The translations under genes and the position numbers were made by a program. Source: Flavobacteriaceae bacterium (GTDB lineage: Bacteria; Bacteroidota; Bacteroidia; Flavobacteriales; Flavobacteriaceae). Taken from it: a stretch of DNA of 64,000 nucleotides. Below, one piece after another: positions 47,744-57,241 of this stretch. The notes beneath the pieces were generated by a model that was not told where the DNA came from, searched no databases, and saw nothing but the letters and a program-made list of their open reading frames with translations. The stretch covers positions 30,025 to 94,024 of the forward strand of contig JAKMDI010000016.1 in assembly GCA_022428005.1 (NCBI GenBank). The letters are read 5' to 3'. Positions within the stretch are counted from its first letter, which is position 1; every line of letters begins with the position of its first letter.

Positions 47744-48607
47744 TCAATTGAGCATATCAATAGCTGAGATCCAGTTGATCATGTTGTCAAACCATTGATC
47801 CACAGGGTAGCCTTTTTTTCTCATCCCAAATCCATGATCGCCATGGTGGTAATTATGAAGTTCACTGATAAAACCTCGCTCAGCCCAATCGATATATAGT
47901 TCAGCGCTGGGAATGGCAAGCGCTAACTTATCTGCCGTGGTGCAAACTACAAACAAAGGAGGTCCGTAGGCGGGAGGCTCTTGACCTTCAACAATCACCA
48001 TCCAGGGGTAAATAGGAGCTACAAAATTTGGTCGGTTCTTTGGGTTGGATTTATAAGTTGCCTCAATTGAAACTGCTCCTCCTGCTGAAAATCCCATAAT
48101 ACCGATTTTCTGTGGGTCAATATTGTATTTTACAGCGTTGTTTCTTAGGTGTTGGATGGCATTCAGGGCATCTAAATGGCCATACGAAAGTTGTTTCTTT
48201 TCTTTGGTGTAAGGTTCATTGAGTCCTTCTTTTTTACCGATGAGATGGGAGGGAACCAACCTGTATTTTAAAATAAAAGCAGCAATTCCTTTACTGTTTA
48301 GTGCTTTTGCAACATGAGTGCCTTCATGAAAAAAAGCATTGGAACGCATGCCGCCCCCTGGGCAGACGATCATGGCAGTAGTCGCTTTGGCCTTACCCCT
48401 GGGTAAATATATTTCTATCGTAGGAATCGATATGTTATTAAATTTGTACTCACCTGGAGCTGAGCCTTGAGTTTTAAACTCTGTACCTTTGTAATTCAGT
48501 CCGGTATTATCATATTCAAGAGTAACAATTTCCTGGCTTTGTAAATGGAAAGTGGAAATTAAAACGAGAAGTTTCATGTGTTTTTTCATTTTGAAGGTTT
48601 TTTCCAA
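47744..48607 (-). CDS. Alpha/beta hydrolase (acetyl-xylan-esterase/BD-FAE-like), secreted
   Basis: MIVCPGGGMRSNAFFHEGTHVAKALNSKGIAAFILKYRLVPS; GIMGFSAGGAVSIEA; HNYHHGDHGFGMRKKGYPVDQWFDNMINWI. Confidence 0.85.
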   Translation of the reverse strand: MEKTFKMKKHMKLLVLISTFHLQSQEIVTLEYDNTGLNYKGTEFKTQGSAPGEYKFNNISIPTIEIYLPRGKAKATTAMIVCPGGGMRSNAFFHEGTHVAKALNSKGIAAFILKYRLVPSHLIGKKEGLNEPYTKEKKQLSYGHLDALNAIQHLRNNAVKYNIDPQKIGIMGFSAGGAVSIEATYKSNPKNRPNFVAPIYPWMVIVEGQEPPAYGPPLFVVCTTADKLALAIPSAELYIDWAERGFISELHNYHHGDHGFGMRKKGYPVDQWFDNMINWISAIDMLN

Positions 48608-48737
48608 TAAAAAATTAATTAGAAGTGACTACCGAAGATAATTAAAAGTTGTTATGAGTAGAAAAATTTTCTTTGGAGCATCTTCCATTAGAATACAATA
48701 TAATTTTTTAATTTAAGAGTTCTAAATAACCTTTGGT

Positions 48738-50159
48738 TTGAAATCAATTAAAATCATAAAAAAAATATTATTGATTTTTGCTTTGGTCTTTATTGACCAA
48801 GTTTTTGGGCAAGAAATACCGCCCATAAAGCATCATAAACCAGCTATTTCTTTTGCTGGAAATCAAAATTGGATGATCACTCAGGATCAAAATGGGATAA
48901 TTTTCACTGCCAATAACAAAGGTTTGTTACAATTCGGAGGAGAAGAGTGGGAATTAAATGCAAGTCCAAATCAATCAATCATCCGTTCTGTCAAGGTAAT
49001 TGACAATAGAATATGCGTTGGCAGCTATATGGATTTTGGATATTGGGAACGATTATCAAATGGAGAATTAAACTACACCTCCCTTGCTGAGAAGTTAAAT
49101 ATAGATATTATTGATGATGAGCAATTCTGGAATATCATTGAGTATGGCGAGAGAATCATTTTTCAGTCTCTAAACCGCCTTATTATTACAGATATTGCCA
49201 ATAAAGAGCTACAATTTATCAATGCAGAAAACACCCTTCTAAAGTCTTTTAAAGTGGATAACAAAATCTACTATTAGGAGTCAGGCAAGGGTTTGTATGA
49301 GGTTAGAGGAGGTCGGGCTTTTCTGGTCAACCAAGGTCAAATCATCAAAGACAATGTGATTGTTGGGCTTTATAAAAAAGACGGTAAGTTGTTAATAGTA
49401 ACAGATAAATCCGGCTTTTACTTCTTGGAAGATGACCAATTAACAAAATGGGCAATAAATGCTGAAAAAAATATTGATGGTTTTAGACTTTATTCTTCAA
49501 GTGAATTATCTGATGGAAGTTATGCTTTGGGAACTATTTCCAATGGTTTATTTATAATCGATTCGGATGGAAATAATAAAATAACGCTTAATAAAGGTAA
49601 TGGGATCTCCAACAATACCGTTTTGTCCATGTTCGAGGATCAAAACAAAAACCTATGGTTAGGACTTGATAACGGGGTCGATTGCATCAATGTAAACTCC
49701 CCTTTCCGAGAATATAACGATAATGATGGAAAAATTGGTGCGGTTTACGCTTCTGCTGAAAAAGGAAATTACTTTTATTTGGGCACCAACCATGGACTTT
49801 TTTACAGAATCGTTGGGCAAGATGGGGGTTTCAAATTAATTCCAGGCACAGAGGGGCAAGTATGGAGCTTGAATAAGTTTGACGATGCCCTTTTTTGTGG
49901 GCACGACATAGGAACGTTTTATGTTGACAGAGATAAAGCATTTAGGATTGGTGATACTCAAGGGACCTGGACCTTTAAAAGGCATCCAAAAGACAACAAC
50001 AAACTACTACAGGGAAATTATAATGGTATCCATGTACTTGAAAAACAAGGAAATAAATGGAAGTATAAAAATAAATTGACTGGTTTTGACATTTCTTCAA
50101 GGTTTTTTGAGGTCGTTAACGATTCTATACTTTTAGTGGGGCATGAATATAAAGGCGCA
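48738..50159 (+). pseudogene. Truncated ligand-sensing transcriptional regulator (two-component-regulator-propeller type); in-frame TAG and missing C-terminus
   Basis: ORFs 48738-49277 and 49293-50171 share a frame, separated by TAG at 49275-49277; propeller repeats (NGISNNTVLSMFEDQNKNLWLGLDNGVDCINVNSPF). The homologous reading ends near GHEYKG; no HTH follows. Confidence 0.82.
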
Positions 50160-50652
50160 GAAAATCGGTAAGAAGAAATCATTTATTATCACACAGGGAA
50201 TATCCATAATTGGATACATCCTTTTTTGGTTTTTATTTGTTCCTGGGAAACCTTATTATTTTATATATGCTTTACCGTTTTTCTCGTTTGGAATTGGAGG
50301 CTTGTTCACCTTGATGATGAGCATGACTGCCGATGTATGTGACTTGGATGAACTTCAAAACGGACTACCTAGAAAAGAGGCTACTTTTGGTGCTATATAT
50401 TGGCTCATGGTAAAATTTGGATATGCCATTGCCGGTCTTTTAAGTGGATTGATTATGACATTGGTGGGATTTGACCCCAACATACCTGAGCAACCTGAGG
50501 GTGCTGTTTTTTGGTTAAGAGTGGTGTACTCTGTTTTTCCGATATTAGGGACCCTATTGGCCATCTATGTGATGCGAAACTATGAGATTTCTGAGGAAAG
50601 AGCGATGGAAATTAAAACCCAACTAAGAGACAAGAAACTGAAAAAAGAATAA
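50152..50652 (+). pseudogene. C-terminal remnant of a GPH/MFS sugar:cation symporter
   Basis: KIGKKKSFIITQGISIIGYILFWFLFVPGKPYYFIYALPFFSFGIGGLFTLMMSMTADVCDLDELQNGLPRKEATFGAIYWLMVKFGYAIAGLLSG; the N-terminal helices are absent upstream. Confidence 0.82.
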
Positions 50653-50694
50653 ATTACAAAAGCAAAATTCTCTATTGATTTTTACAAGGCTGAA

Positions 50695-51651
50695 TTAAGA
50701 ATTTTGGAATTTTTTTAGTTTTTCTATTAAAGCGGGGACCACTTCAAAAGCATCGCCTACAACACCATAATCAGCAGCTTTAAAAAAGGGAGCTTCTGGA
50801 TCGTTGTTGATCACTACCTTTACTTTTGAGGCATTGATTCCTGCCAAGTGTTGGATGGCTCCAGACACACCCACGGCAATATACAGATTGGTAGCAACAG
50901 GCTTCCCCGTTTGGCCGACATGCTCGCTGTGTGGCCGCCAACCCATGTCAGAAACAGGTTTGGAGCAGGCAGTAGCCGCTCCCAAAACGTCTGCCAAATC
51001 TTCGATGAGATGCCAGTTTTCAGGACCTTTGAGCCCGCGACCCCCAGAAATCACAATGTCAGCGTCTGCAATGGTAACTTTTCCAGTTACTTTTTCCACT
51101 TTTTCAATTTGAAGGGATCCAGAGGAAGGACTGATTTCTCCTGATTTAACACTAAGAGGAGTAGATTTTTTATGGGCGCCAAATGCATTATTTGACAAAC
51201 CAATGATATTGATTTCATTTTTCAGAATCGTGGTATTAAATGCTTTGTTGGAATAACAAGTTCGCTTTACTGTCAAGGGAGCATAACTTTCCGGAAGGGC
51301 AACAACGTTGGAGGCGTATCCAGCCATTAGCGCCACAGACAATATAGGTGCCAAATATTTTGCATCTGCACTGGAACTCAATACCACCAGATCAACATTA
51401 ATTTCTTTAGCAGTAGAAACCAGGTGAACGCCATATTCATGGGCTTTAAAAGCAGATAACGTCGGATCCTCATAGCTGATGACCTTGTTTACACCGTATT
51501 CAGACAAAGAGCTTGGATCGCTTAAATTAAAAACGACTGCAATCAGATCGCATTCTTTTTTATCTGCAACGGCCCTGCCGTAAGAGGCCAACTCAAACGC
51601 AGATTTTTTTAAAAGGTTATTTTCAGACTCAGCGTAAATTAGTACCGCCAT
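50695..51651 (-). CDS. etfA: Electron transfer flavoprotein subunit alpha
   Basis: ADIVISGGRGLKGPENWHLIEDLADVLGAATACSKPVSDMGWRPHSEHVGQTGKPVATNLYIAVGVSGAIQHLAGI. Confidence 0.95.
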   Translation of the reverse strand: MAVLIYAESENNLLKKSAFELASYGRAVADKKECDLIAVVFNLSDPSSLSEYGVNKVISYEDPTLSAFKAHEYGVHLVSTAKEINVDLVVLSSSADAKYLAPILSVALMAGYASNVVALPESYAPLTVKRTCYSNKAFNTTILKNEINIIGLSNNAFGAHKKSTPLSVKSGEISPSSGSLQIEKVEKVTGKVTIADADIVISGGRGLKGPENWHLIEDLADVLGAATACSKPVSDMGWRPHSEHVGQTGKPVATNLYIAVGVSGAIQHLAGINASKVKVVINNDPEAPFFKAADYGVVGDAFEVVPALIEKLKKFQNS

Positions 51652-51661
51652 ATTTTTTGGT

Positions 51662-52408
51662 TTAGATTACTTTGGCTTCGTTTTGCAACAAATCAATTAA
51701 TTGGTCAAGATTGTTAGCGTCTACCAGCTTTACCTCTCCCCTCGGGGCAGGTTTTTCATAATGGATTACCTCGCTTCTTGTTTCTGTGGTTGTTGGGGGG
51801 ATAACTTCAAGTGGTTTTTGACGGGCTTGCATAATACCTCTCATATTGGGAATGATTAAATCTTTCTCTTCTACCAATCCCTTTTGCGCCCCAATCACCA
51901 ATGGCAAATCGCAGGAGACCGTTTCGATTCCACCGTCTATTTCTCGGGAGGCTTGCGCTTTATTTTCAGTGATTTCTAATGCCACACAATTGGTGACAAA
52001 ACTGGATCCCAGCAGCGCTGAAAGCATTCCTGGAACCATAGATCCGTTGTAATCAATAGATTCTCTTCCTGCAATGATCAAATCATAATTCTCGTTTTGG
52101 CAATGTGCTTGCAACTGTTGCGCTACTTGAAAACCGTCTGTAGGCTCAAGATCGACTCTAAAAGCCCGATCAGCTCCAATCGCCAAACACTTTCTGAGAG
52201 TGGGTTCACAACTCGCATTACCCACACTGACAACGCTTACTTCGGCTCCTTGTTTTTGTTGAAACCAAATGGCCCTTGTAAGGCCAAATTCGTCATTGGG
52301 ATTTATGATGAACTGAATCCCATTCCTGTCAAATTGTGTGTCCCCCTCAATAAAATTGATTTTTGAGGTAGTGTCGGGTACGTTACTAATGCAAACCAAA
52401 ATTTTCAT
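51662..52408 (-). CDS. etfB: Electron transfer flavoprotein subunit beta
   Basis: MKILVCISNVPDTTSKINF; IAGRESIDYNGSMVPGMLSALLG; NMRGIMQARQKPLEVI. Confidence 0.95.
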   Translation of the reverse strand: MKILVCISNVPDTTSKINFIEGDTQFDRNGIQFIINPNDEFGLTRAIWFQQKQGAEVSVVSVGNASCEPTLRKCLAIGADRAFRVDLEPTDGFQVAQQLQAHCQNENYDLIIAGRESIDYNGSMVPGMLSALLGSSFVTNCVALEITENKAQASREIDGGIETVSCDLPLVIGAQKGLVEEKDLIIPNMRGIMQARQKPLEVIPPTTTETRSEVIHYEKPAPRGEVKLVDANNLDQLIDLLQNEAKVI

Positions 52409-52587
52409 TGTGCGAATTTATAGCTGTGGTTTATTTACATGTTATTTTTAAAAGTAAATAAAAATAAATATCGATTAAAAATTTCAAAATATTTTCGCTT
52501 ATACTCTTATAAAAGAAGTTTATATCTCCTTATAAAAATAGGCAGAGGTAAATACCAATGTATTGAGAAATTAGAGTAACGAAAAAT

Positions 52588-52815
52588 CTATTTCGAGATT
52601 TGATCAAAAAAATCTATTACAGAAACGCCGTTTATTTCCTTAAATTTTTTTTGAAAAATGTATTTAGATCGAAAACCACTGAGTTCCCAAAGATTGTCTA
52701 AGGTGGTTTGCTGATTTCCTGATTGTTTGTGATGCCTGATGCTTTTCATCAAAGTCATAGCATAATTTACTTTTGATTTGGTGACCTGATCAACTACTCT
52801 TTTTTGATGCTCCAT
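52588..52815 (-). CDS. Small AraC-HTH-like protein (75 aa) or fragment
   Basis: TLDNLWELSGFRSKYIFQKKFKEINGVSVIDFF resembles the second AraC HTH; no further domains. Confidence 0.45.
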   Translation of the reverse strand: MEHQKRVVDQVTKSKVNYAMTLMKSIRHHKQSGNQQTTLDNLWELSGFRSKYIFQKKFKEINGVSVIDFFDQISK

Positions 52816-52860
52816 TTATGGTGATTTAATTAAGCAGTAATGGCTTACTTACAGTTTGTT

Positions 52861-53157
52861 TTATCCCATTAGCGATTGTACCTTCATGGCCAATCCCATA
52901 TCGCCCGTAATTTTAATTTGACCTCCCATAACGGCCATCATAGGGTTTAATGTACCATCTCTAAGCTGTTCTAAAACAGCTGTCGAAACAATAATGGTAC
53001 AGTCGGCTTCAGCATCTTCCATTGAAACTGTATTTTCTTCACCATTACCATCAATAAAGATGGCATTATCATCTACCATAAATTTTAAAGTTCCTCCGAG
53101 AGGTCCTGCGTTACCCGCCCTTTCAGCAAATTGCTCATATACTTTTTGATGACTCAT
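52861..53157 (-). CDS. SCP2 sterol-binding domain protein
   Basis: GGTLKFMVDDNAIFIDGNGEENTVSMEDAEADCTIIVSTAVLEQLRDGTLNPMMAVMGGQIKITGDMGLAMKVQSLM. Confidence 0.88.
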   Translation of the reverse strand: MSHQKVYEQFAERAGNAGPLGGTLKFMVDDNAIFIDGNGEENTVSMEDAEADCTIIVSTAVLEQLRDGTLNPMMAVMGGQIKITGDMGLAMKVQSLMG

Positions 53158-53233
53158 TTTAAGATGCTTTTTTCAAATGTATAAAAAAATATGAGCTTTC
53201 CAGTATTTTTATAGCTTTGTTAAAAACAATATT

Positions 53234-55627
53234 ATGGGTTTCAGAATCAAAAATGTAGCAGTGCTCGGATCTGGTGTAATGGGATCGGGTATTGCATGCC
53301 AATTGGCAAATGTAGGTCTTGATGTTTTGATGTTGGACATGCCCCCAAAAACTACTGGAGATCAAGCGCCGACTGACAGAAACATAGTGGCGCAAACTGC
53401 CCTCAACAATGCCATTAAATCGAAGCCAGCCCCTTTGTACAAAAAAGAGTTTGCCAGCAGAATCGCCTTAGGAAATTTTGAAGACGATTTCCATAAGATT
53501 AATCAGGCAGATTGGATCATTGAGGTGGTCGTTGAACGTTTGGACATCAAAAAGCAAATTTTCGAAAAAGTTGAAAAATACAGAAAGTCAGACGGGATCG
53601 TAACTTCTAATACTTCCAGTATACCAATATCTCGATTGGCAGAAGGCAGATCCGAAGATTTTAAAAAACATTTTTGTGGTACACATTTTTTCAATCCCCC
53701 GCGCTATCTAAGATTGTTAGAAGTAATTCCTATTGCCGAAACCAAACAGGAAGTCATTGACTTTTTTATGCATTTTGGAGAAATCAACTTGGGCAAACAA
53801 ACCGTTTTATGCAAGGATACTCCGGCTTTTATTGCCAATAGAATTGGAGTAATGTCTGGGGTAAAAGTTTTTGATCTTACACAACAATACGATCTCACCA
53901 TCGAAATGGTAGATGCACTTACAGGATCACTCATTGGAAGACCCAACACGGGTACCTATAGACTTCAGGATTTGGTGGGCCTAGACACTGGAGAAAAAGT
54001 CACACAATTTGTCGTAGAAAACGTCACCAACGACTCCTTTTTTGAAAAATTGGGAAAATCACCGGAAACAAAATTCATGTCTTTTCTTCTTGAAAATAAT
54101 TTACTTGGTAATAAAACAGGAAAAGGATTTTACGAAAAAACCAATCAGAAAGACAGCAACGGTAAAACCATTATCAATGCCCTGGATTTAAAAACACTGG
54201 AGTACAAGCCCAGTAATCGCCCAAAAACCCCCTTCCTCAAATCGGCTAAAGCCATTGAAGACCTTAAGAAAAGAATGACATTTATAATCGACCACGAAGC
54301 GCCTGAGGGTAGTTTTTTAAAGGATTATTTCGCATCGATTTTTGCCTATGCAGCCCAAAGAGTACCCGAAATTTCAGATCAGTATTATCCAGTGGATGAT
54401 GCGATGAGAGCAGGATATGTTTGGGATTATGGACCATTCGAATATTGGGATTTGGTTGGCTTTGAAAAGGGAATCAGTATGATTGAGTTCGCTGGAGAGT
54501 CCGTCCCAGATTGGGTAACGGAGATGCAAAAATTAGGAGCATATCAATTTTATAAGTACGAAAAAGGTGTAAGGAAATTCTTTGATATCAACCGCAAACA
54601 ATATGTTACGGTCCCGGGTTCCGATGCCTTTATTATTTTAGAAAGCTTTAAAGAAAATAAACCGATCATACAAAACAGTGAATGTGCCGTCCACGATATC
54701 GGAGATGGCGTACTGTGTTTAGAGTTTCAAAGTAAGAGCAACGCCATAGGAGAAGGTATTGGGAAGGCACTTGCAGAAGCAGTTGATTTGGCCGAAAGTG
54801 AAAACTGGAAAGGTATTGTTGTCGGTAACAACGCCAAACAATTCAGTGTCGGCGCCAACTTGATGAGTATAGGGATGATGGCCATGCAAAATCAATACGA
54901 TCAATTGGATCAAATGGTGGCAGACTTCCAGTCTGTAAATATGAAAATCAGGACTTCAAAAATCCCTGTAGTTGTCGCTACTCAGGGTTATGTTTTTGGA
55001 GGTGGCTGTGAGATAACCATGCACTGTGACGCAGCCGTTTGTGCTGCCGAGTCCTATATCGGTCTCGTGGAGGTTGGCGTGGGTCTGATTCCTGGTGGCG
55101 GCGGTACCAAAGAGTTTGCACTCAGGGTCGCTGACGGGTTTTATGAAGGTGATGTAAAAATACCCATGTTAATAGATCACTTTAAATCCATCGCCACAGC
55201 AGCGGTTTCTACCTCTGCATCTGAGGCCTTCGATCTACACTATTTACATGAAAACAGAGATACCATTACCTACAATGTCCACAGAAATATAGGCTTGGCC
55301 AAACAAAAAGTAATTGAATTGGCCAAAGATTACATCCCTCCAACATTCAGATCGGATATCGAGGTGCTCGGAAGGTCAGGCATGGGAACACTGTATTCGG
55401 CCATCAATGAATACCGTTTGGGAGGCTATATGTCGGAACACGATGAGTTGATCTCGCGGAAGTTGGCTTATGTTATATGTGGTGGCGATTTAACCGGCTC
55501 TCAAAAAGTGGGGGAACAATACTTATTGGATATAGAAAGAGAGGCTTTTATGAGTTTGTTGGGAGAACCCAAAACCTTGGAGAGAATTCAATATCTACTC
55601 ATGAACAACAAACCTTTAAGAAATTAA
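53234..55627 (+). CDS. 3-hydroxyacyl-CoA dehydrogenase / enoyl-CoA hydratase (FadN-like domain order)
   Basis: N-terminal NAD fold VAVLGSGVMGSGIACQLANVGLDVLMLDMP; GTHFFNPPRYLRLLEVIP; C-terminal crotonase VVVATQGYVFGGGCEITMHCDAAVCAAESYIGLVEVGVGLIPGGGGTKEF. Confidence 0.93.
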   Translation: MGFRIKNVAVLGSGVMGSGIACQLANVGLDVLMLDMPPKTTGDQAPTDRNIVAQTALNNAIKSKPAPLYKKEFASRIALGNFEDDFHKINQADWIIEVVVERLDIKKQIFEKVEKYRKSDGIVTSNTSSIPISRLAEGRSEDFKKHFCGTHFFNPPRYLRLLEVIPIAETKQEVIDFFMHFGEINLGKQTVLCKDTPAFIANRIGVMSGVKVFDLTQQYDLTIEMVDALTGSLIGRPNTGTYRLQDLVGLDTGEKVTQFVVENVTNDSFFEKLGKSPETKFMSFLLENNLLGNKTGKGFYEKTNQKDSNGKTIINALDLKTLEYKPSNRPKTPFLKSAKAIEDLKKRMTFIIDHEAPEGSFLKDYFASIFAYAAQRVPEISDQYYPVDDAMRAGYVWDYGPFEYWDLVGFEKGISMIEFAGESVPDWVTEMQKLGAYQFYKYEKGVRKFFDINRKQYVTVPGSDAFIILESFKENKPIIQNSECAVHDIGDGVLCLEFQSKSNAIGEGIGKALAEAVDLAESENWKGIVVGNNAKQFSVGANLMSIGMMAMQNQYDQLDQMVADFQSVNMKIRTSKIPVVVATQGYVFGGGCEITMHCDAAVCAAESYIGLVEVGVGLIPGGGGTKEFALRVADGFYEGDVKIPMLIDHFKSIATAAVSTSASEAFDLHYLHENRDTITYNVHRNIGLAKQKVIELAKDYIPPTFRSDIEVLGRSGMGTLYSAINEYRLGGYMSEHDELISRKLAYVICGGDLTGSQKVGEQYLLDIEREAFMSLLGEPKTLERIQYLLMNNKPLRN

Positions 55628-55632
55628 TAAAC

Positions 55633-56802
55633 ATGGAAGCATACATTGTAAAAGGATACAGAACCGCCGTGGGAAAAGCCAAAAAAGGAGGCTTTAAAAA
55701 TTATCGCTCAGACGACATGGCCGTCGATGTAATTAAACATTTAGTTGAACAAGTACCAGCGTTGGACCCTTCCACTGTAGACGATGTCATCGTGGGATGC
55801 GCCAACCCAGAGGGAGAGCAGGGTCTTCAAGTAGGCAGGCTCATTTCTGCTCGTGCACTGGGTATTAAAGTTCCAGGAATCACCATCAACCGATATTGTG
55901 CTTCAGGTTTGGAGGCCATTGCCATGGCAGTTGCCAAAATCAAAGCAGGAATGGGGCAGGTGTTTATTGCTGGTGGAACGGAAAGTATGAGTCTTATTCC
56001 CATGACAGGATATAAGCTTTCCCCCAGCTACAAGGCCAATATGGAAAATTTAAACTATCATGTCAGCATGGGAGCGACAGCCGAGGCAGTAGCTGCGAAA
56101 TACAATATTTCACGTGAGGCTGCCGATGCCTTTTCATTGGCTTCTCATCAAAAAGCCGCAAATGCTATTGACAAGGGTTATTTTGAAGATGAAATTATTC
56201 CCATTACTGTCGAAGATATTTATGTCAAGGACGGAAAAAAAGTAAACAGTACCCATACGGTTGCTGTGGACGAAGGGGTGCGTAGAGACACCACTCTCGA
56301 GGGCTTGGCAAAGTTGAGGGCGGTCTTTAAACAAGGCGGAATCATCACTGCAGGCAATGCCTCTCAAACTTCTGATGGCGCTGCATTTACTCTGGTGATG
56401 AGTGAAGATAAAATAAAAGAGCTTGGGCTATCCCCCGAGGCCAGAATGGTTTCTTGTGCAGTAGGAGGTGTTGATCCGCTATACATGGGTATTGGCCCCT
56501 GCGAAGCAATCCCTAAGGCATTGGGTGCTGCAGGGTTGAAGTTGTCCGATATCGAACAAACCGAGCTCAACGAGGCTTTTGCGGCGCAAGCCCTTGCAGT
56601 AATTCAGCAAAGTGGATTGGATCCCGATACGGTCAACGTCAATGGGGGTGCCATAGCTATGGGTCACCCACTGGGTTGTACAGGAGCCAAGCTTACCATT
56701 CAGTTGTTAAACGAAATGAAAAGACGCGATCAAAAATATGGGATGGTCACTGCCTGTGTGGGTGGAGGTCAAGGAATTGCGGGAATTTTTGAAAAACTTT
56801 AG
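55633..56802 (+). CDS. Acetyl-CoA C-acyltransferase (thiolase); Met at 55633, not the track start at 55477
   Basis: MEAYIVKGYRTAVGKAKKGGFK; TINRYCASGLEAIAMA; NVNGGAIAMGHPLGCTGAKL; GMVTACVGGGQGIAGIFE. Confidence 0.95.
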   Translation: MEAYIVKGYRTAVGKAKKGGFKNYRSDDMAVDVIKHLVEQVPALDPSTVDDVIVGCANPEGEQGLQVGRLISARALGIKVPGITINRYCASGLEAIAMAVAKIKAGMGQVFIAGGTESMSLIPMTGYKLSPSYKANMENLNYHVSMGATAEAVAAKYNISREAADAFSLASHQKAANAIDKGYFEDEIIPITVEDIYVKDGKKVNSTHTVAVDEGVRRDTTLEGLAKLRAVFKQGGIITAGNASQTSDGAAFTLVMSEDKIKELGLSPEARMVSCAVGGVDPLYMGIGPCEAIPKALGAAGLKLSDIEQTELNEAFAAQALAVIQQSGLDPDTVNVNGGAIAMGHPLGCTGAKLTIQLLNEMKRRDQKYGMVTACVGGGQGIAGIFEKL

Positions 56803-56803
56803 C

Positions 56804-57241
56804 CTAAAGTTTTTTTACAACATAAGTGACCACTCCCCAAATGATGAGTTCGTTTTCTTGGGTTACCTTAATGGGCTGGTATTTTGAGTTTTCTGGCATA
56901 AGATAAACACAGTCTTCCGCAACTTTTAAGCGTTTTACCGTAAATTCTCCATCGATAAAACACACGGCTATTTTATTGTCTTGTGGCTCTATGCTCCTGT
57001 CGATGACCAACAAATCACCATCATCCAGTCCTGCACCCTGCATCGACTCTCCCGAGACCCGAGCATAAAAGGTAGCCTCTTCGTTTTTGACTACTTCACG
57101 GTCAATACTAATCCTGAGTTCCTTAAAGTCGTCTGCCGGTGAAGGAAAACCTGCCGAAATACCCTCTTGGGCCAAATAGGAGGGCTTTCCTAACTCCTGA
57201 TCGGGTTGAAAAAAAACAATCTTATCTCCAGTTCCACTCAT
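56804..57241 (-). CDS. umuD: UmuD-like S24 autoprotease
   Basis: A-G cleavage site in SAGFPSPADDF; Ser in VSGESMQGAGL; Lys in FTVKRL. Confidence 0.93.
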   Translation of the reverse strand: MSGTGDKIVFFQPDQELGKPSYLAQEGISAGFPSPADDFKELRISIDREVVKNEEATFYARVSGESMQGAGLDDGDLLVIDRSIEPQDNKIAVCFIDGEFTVKRLKVAEDCVYLMPENSKYQPIKVTQENELIIWGVVTYVVKKL

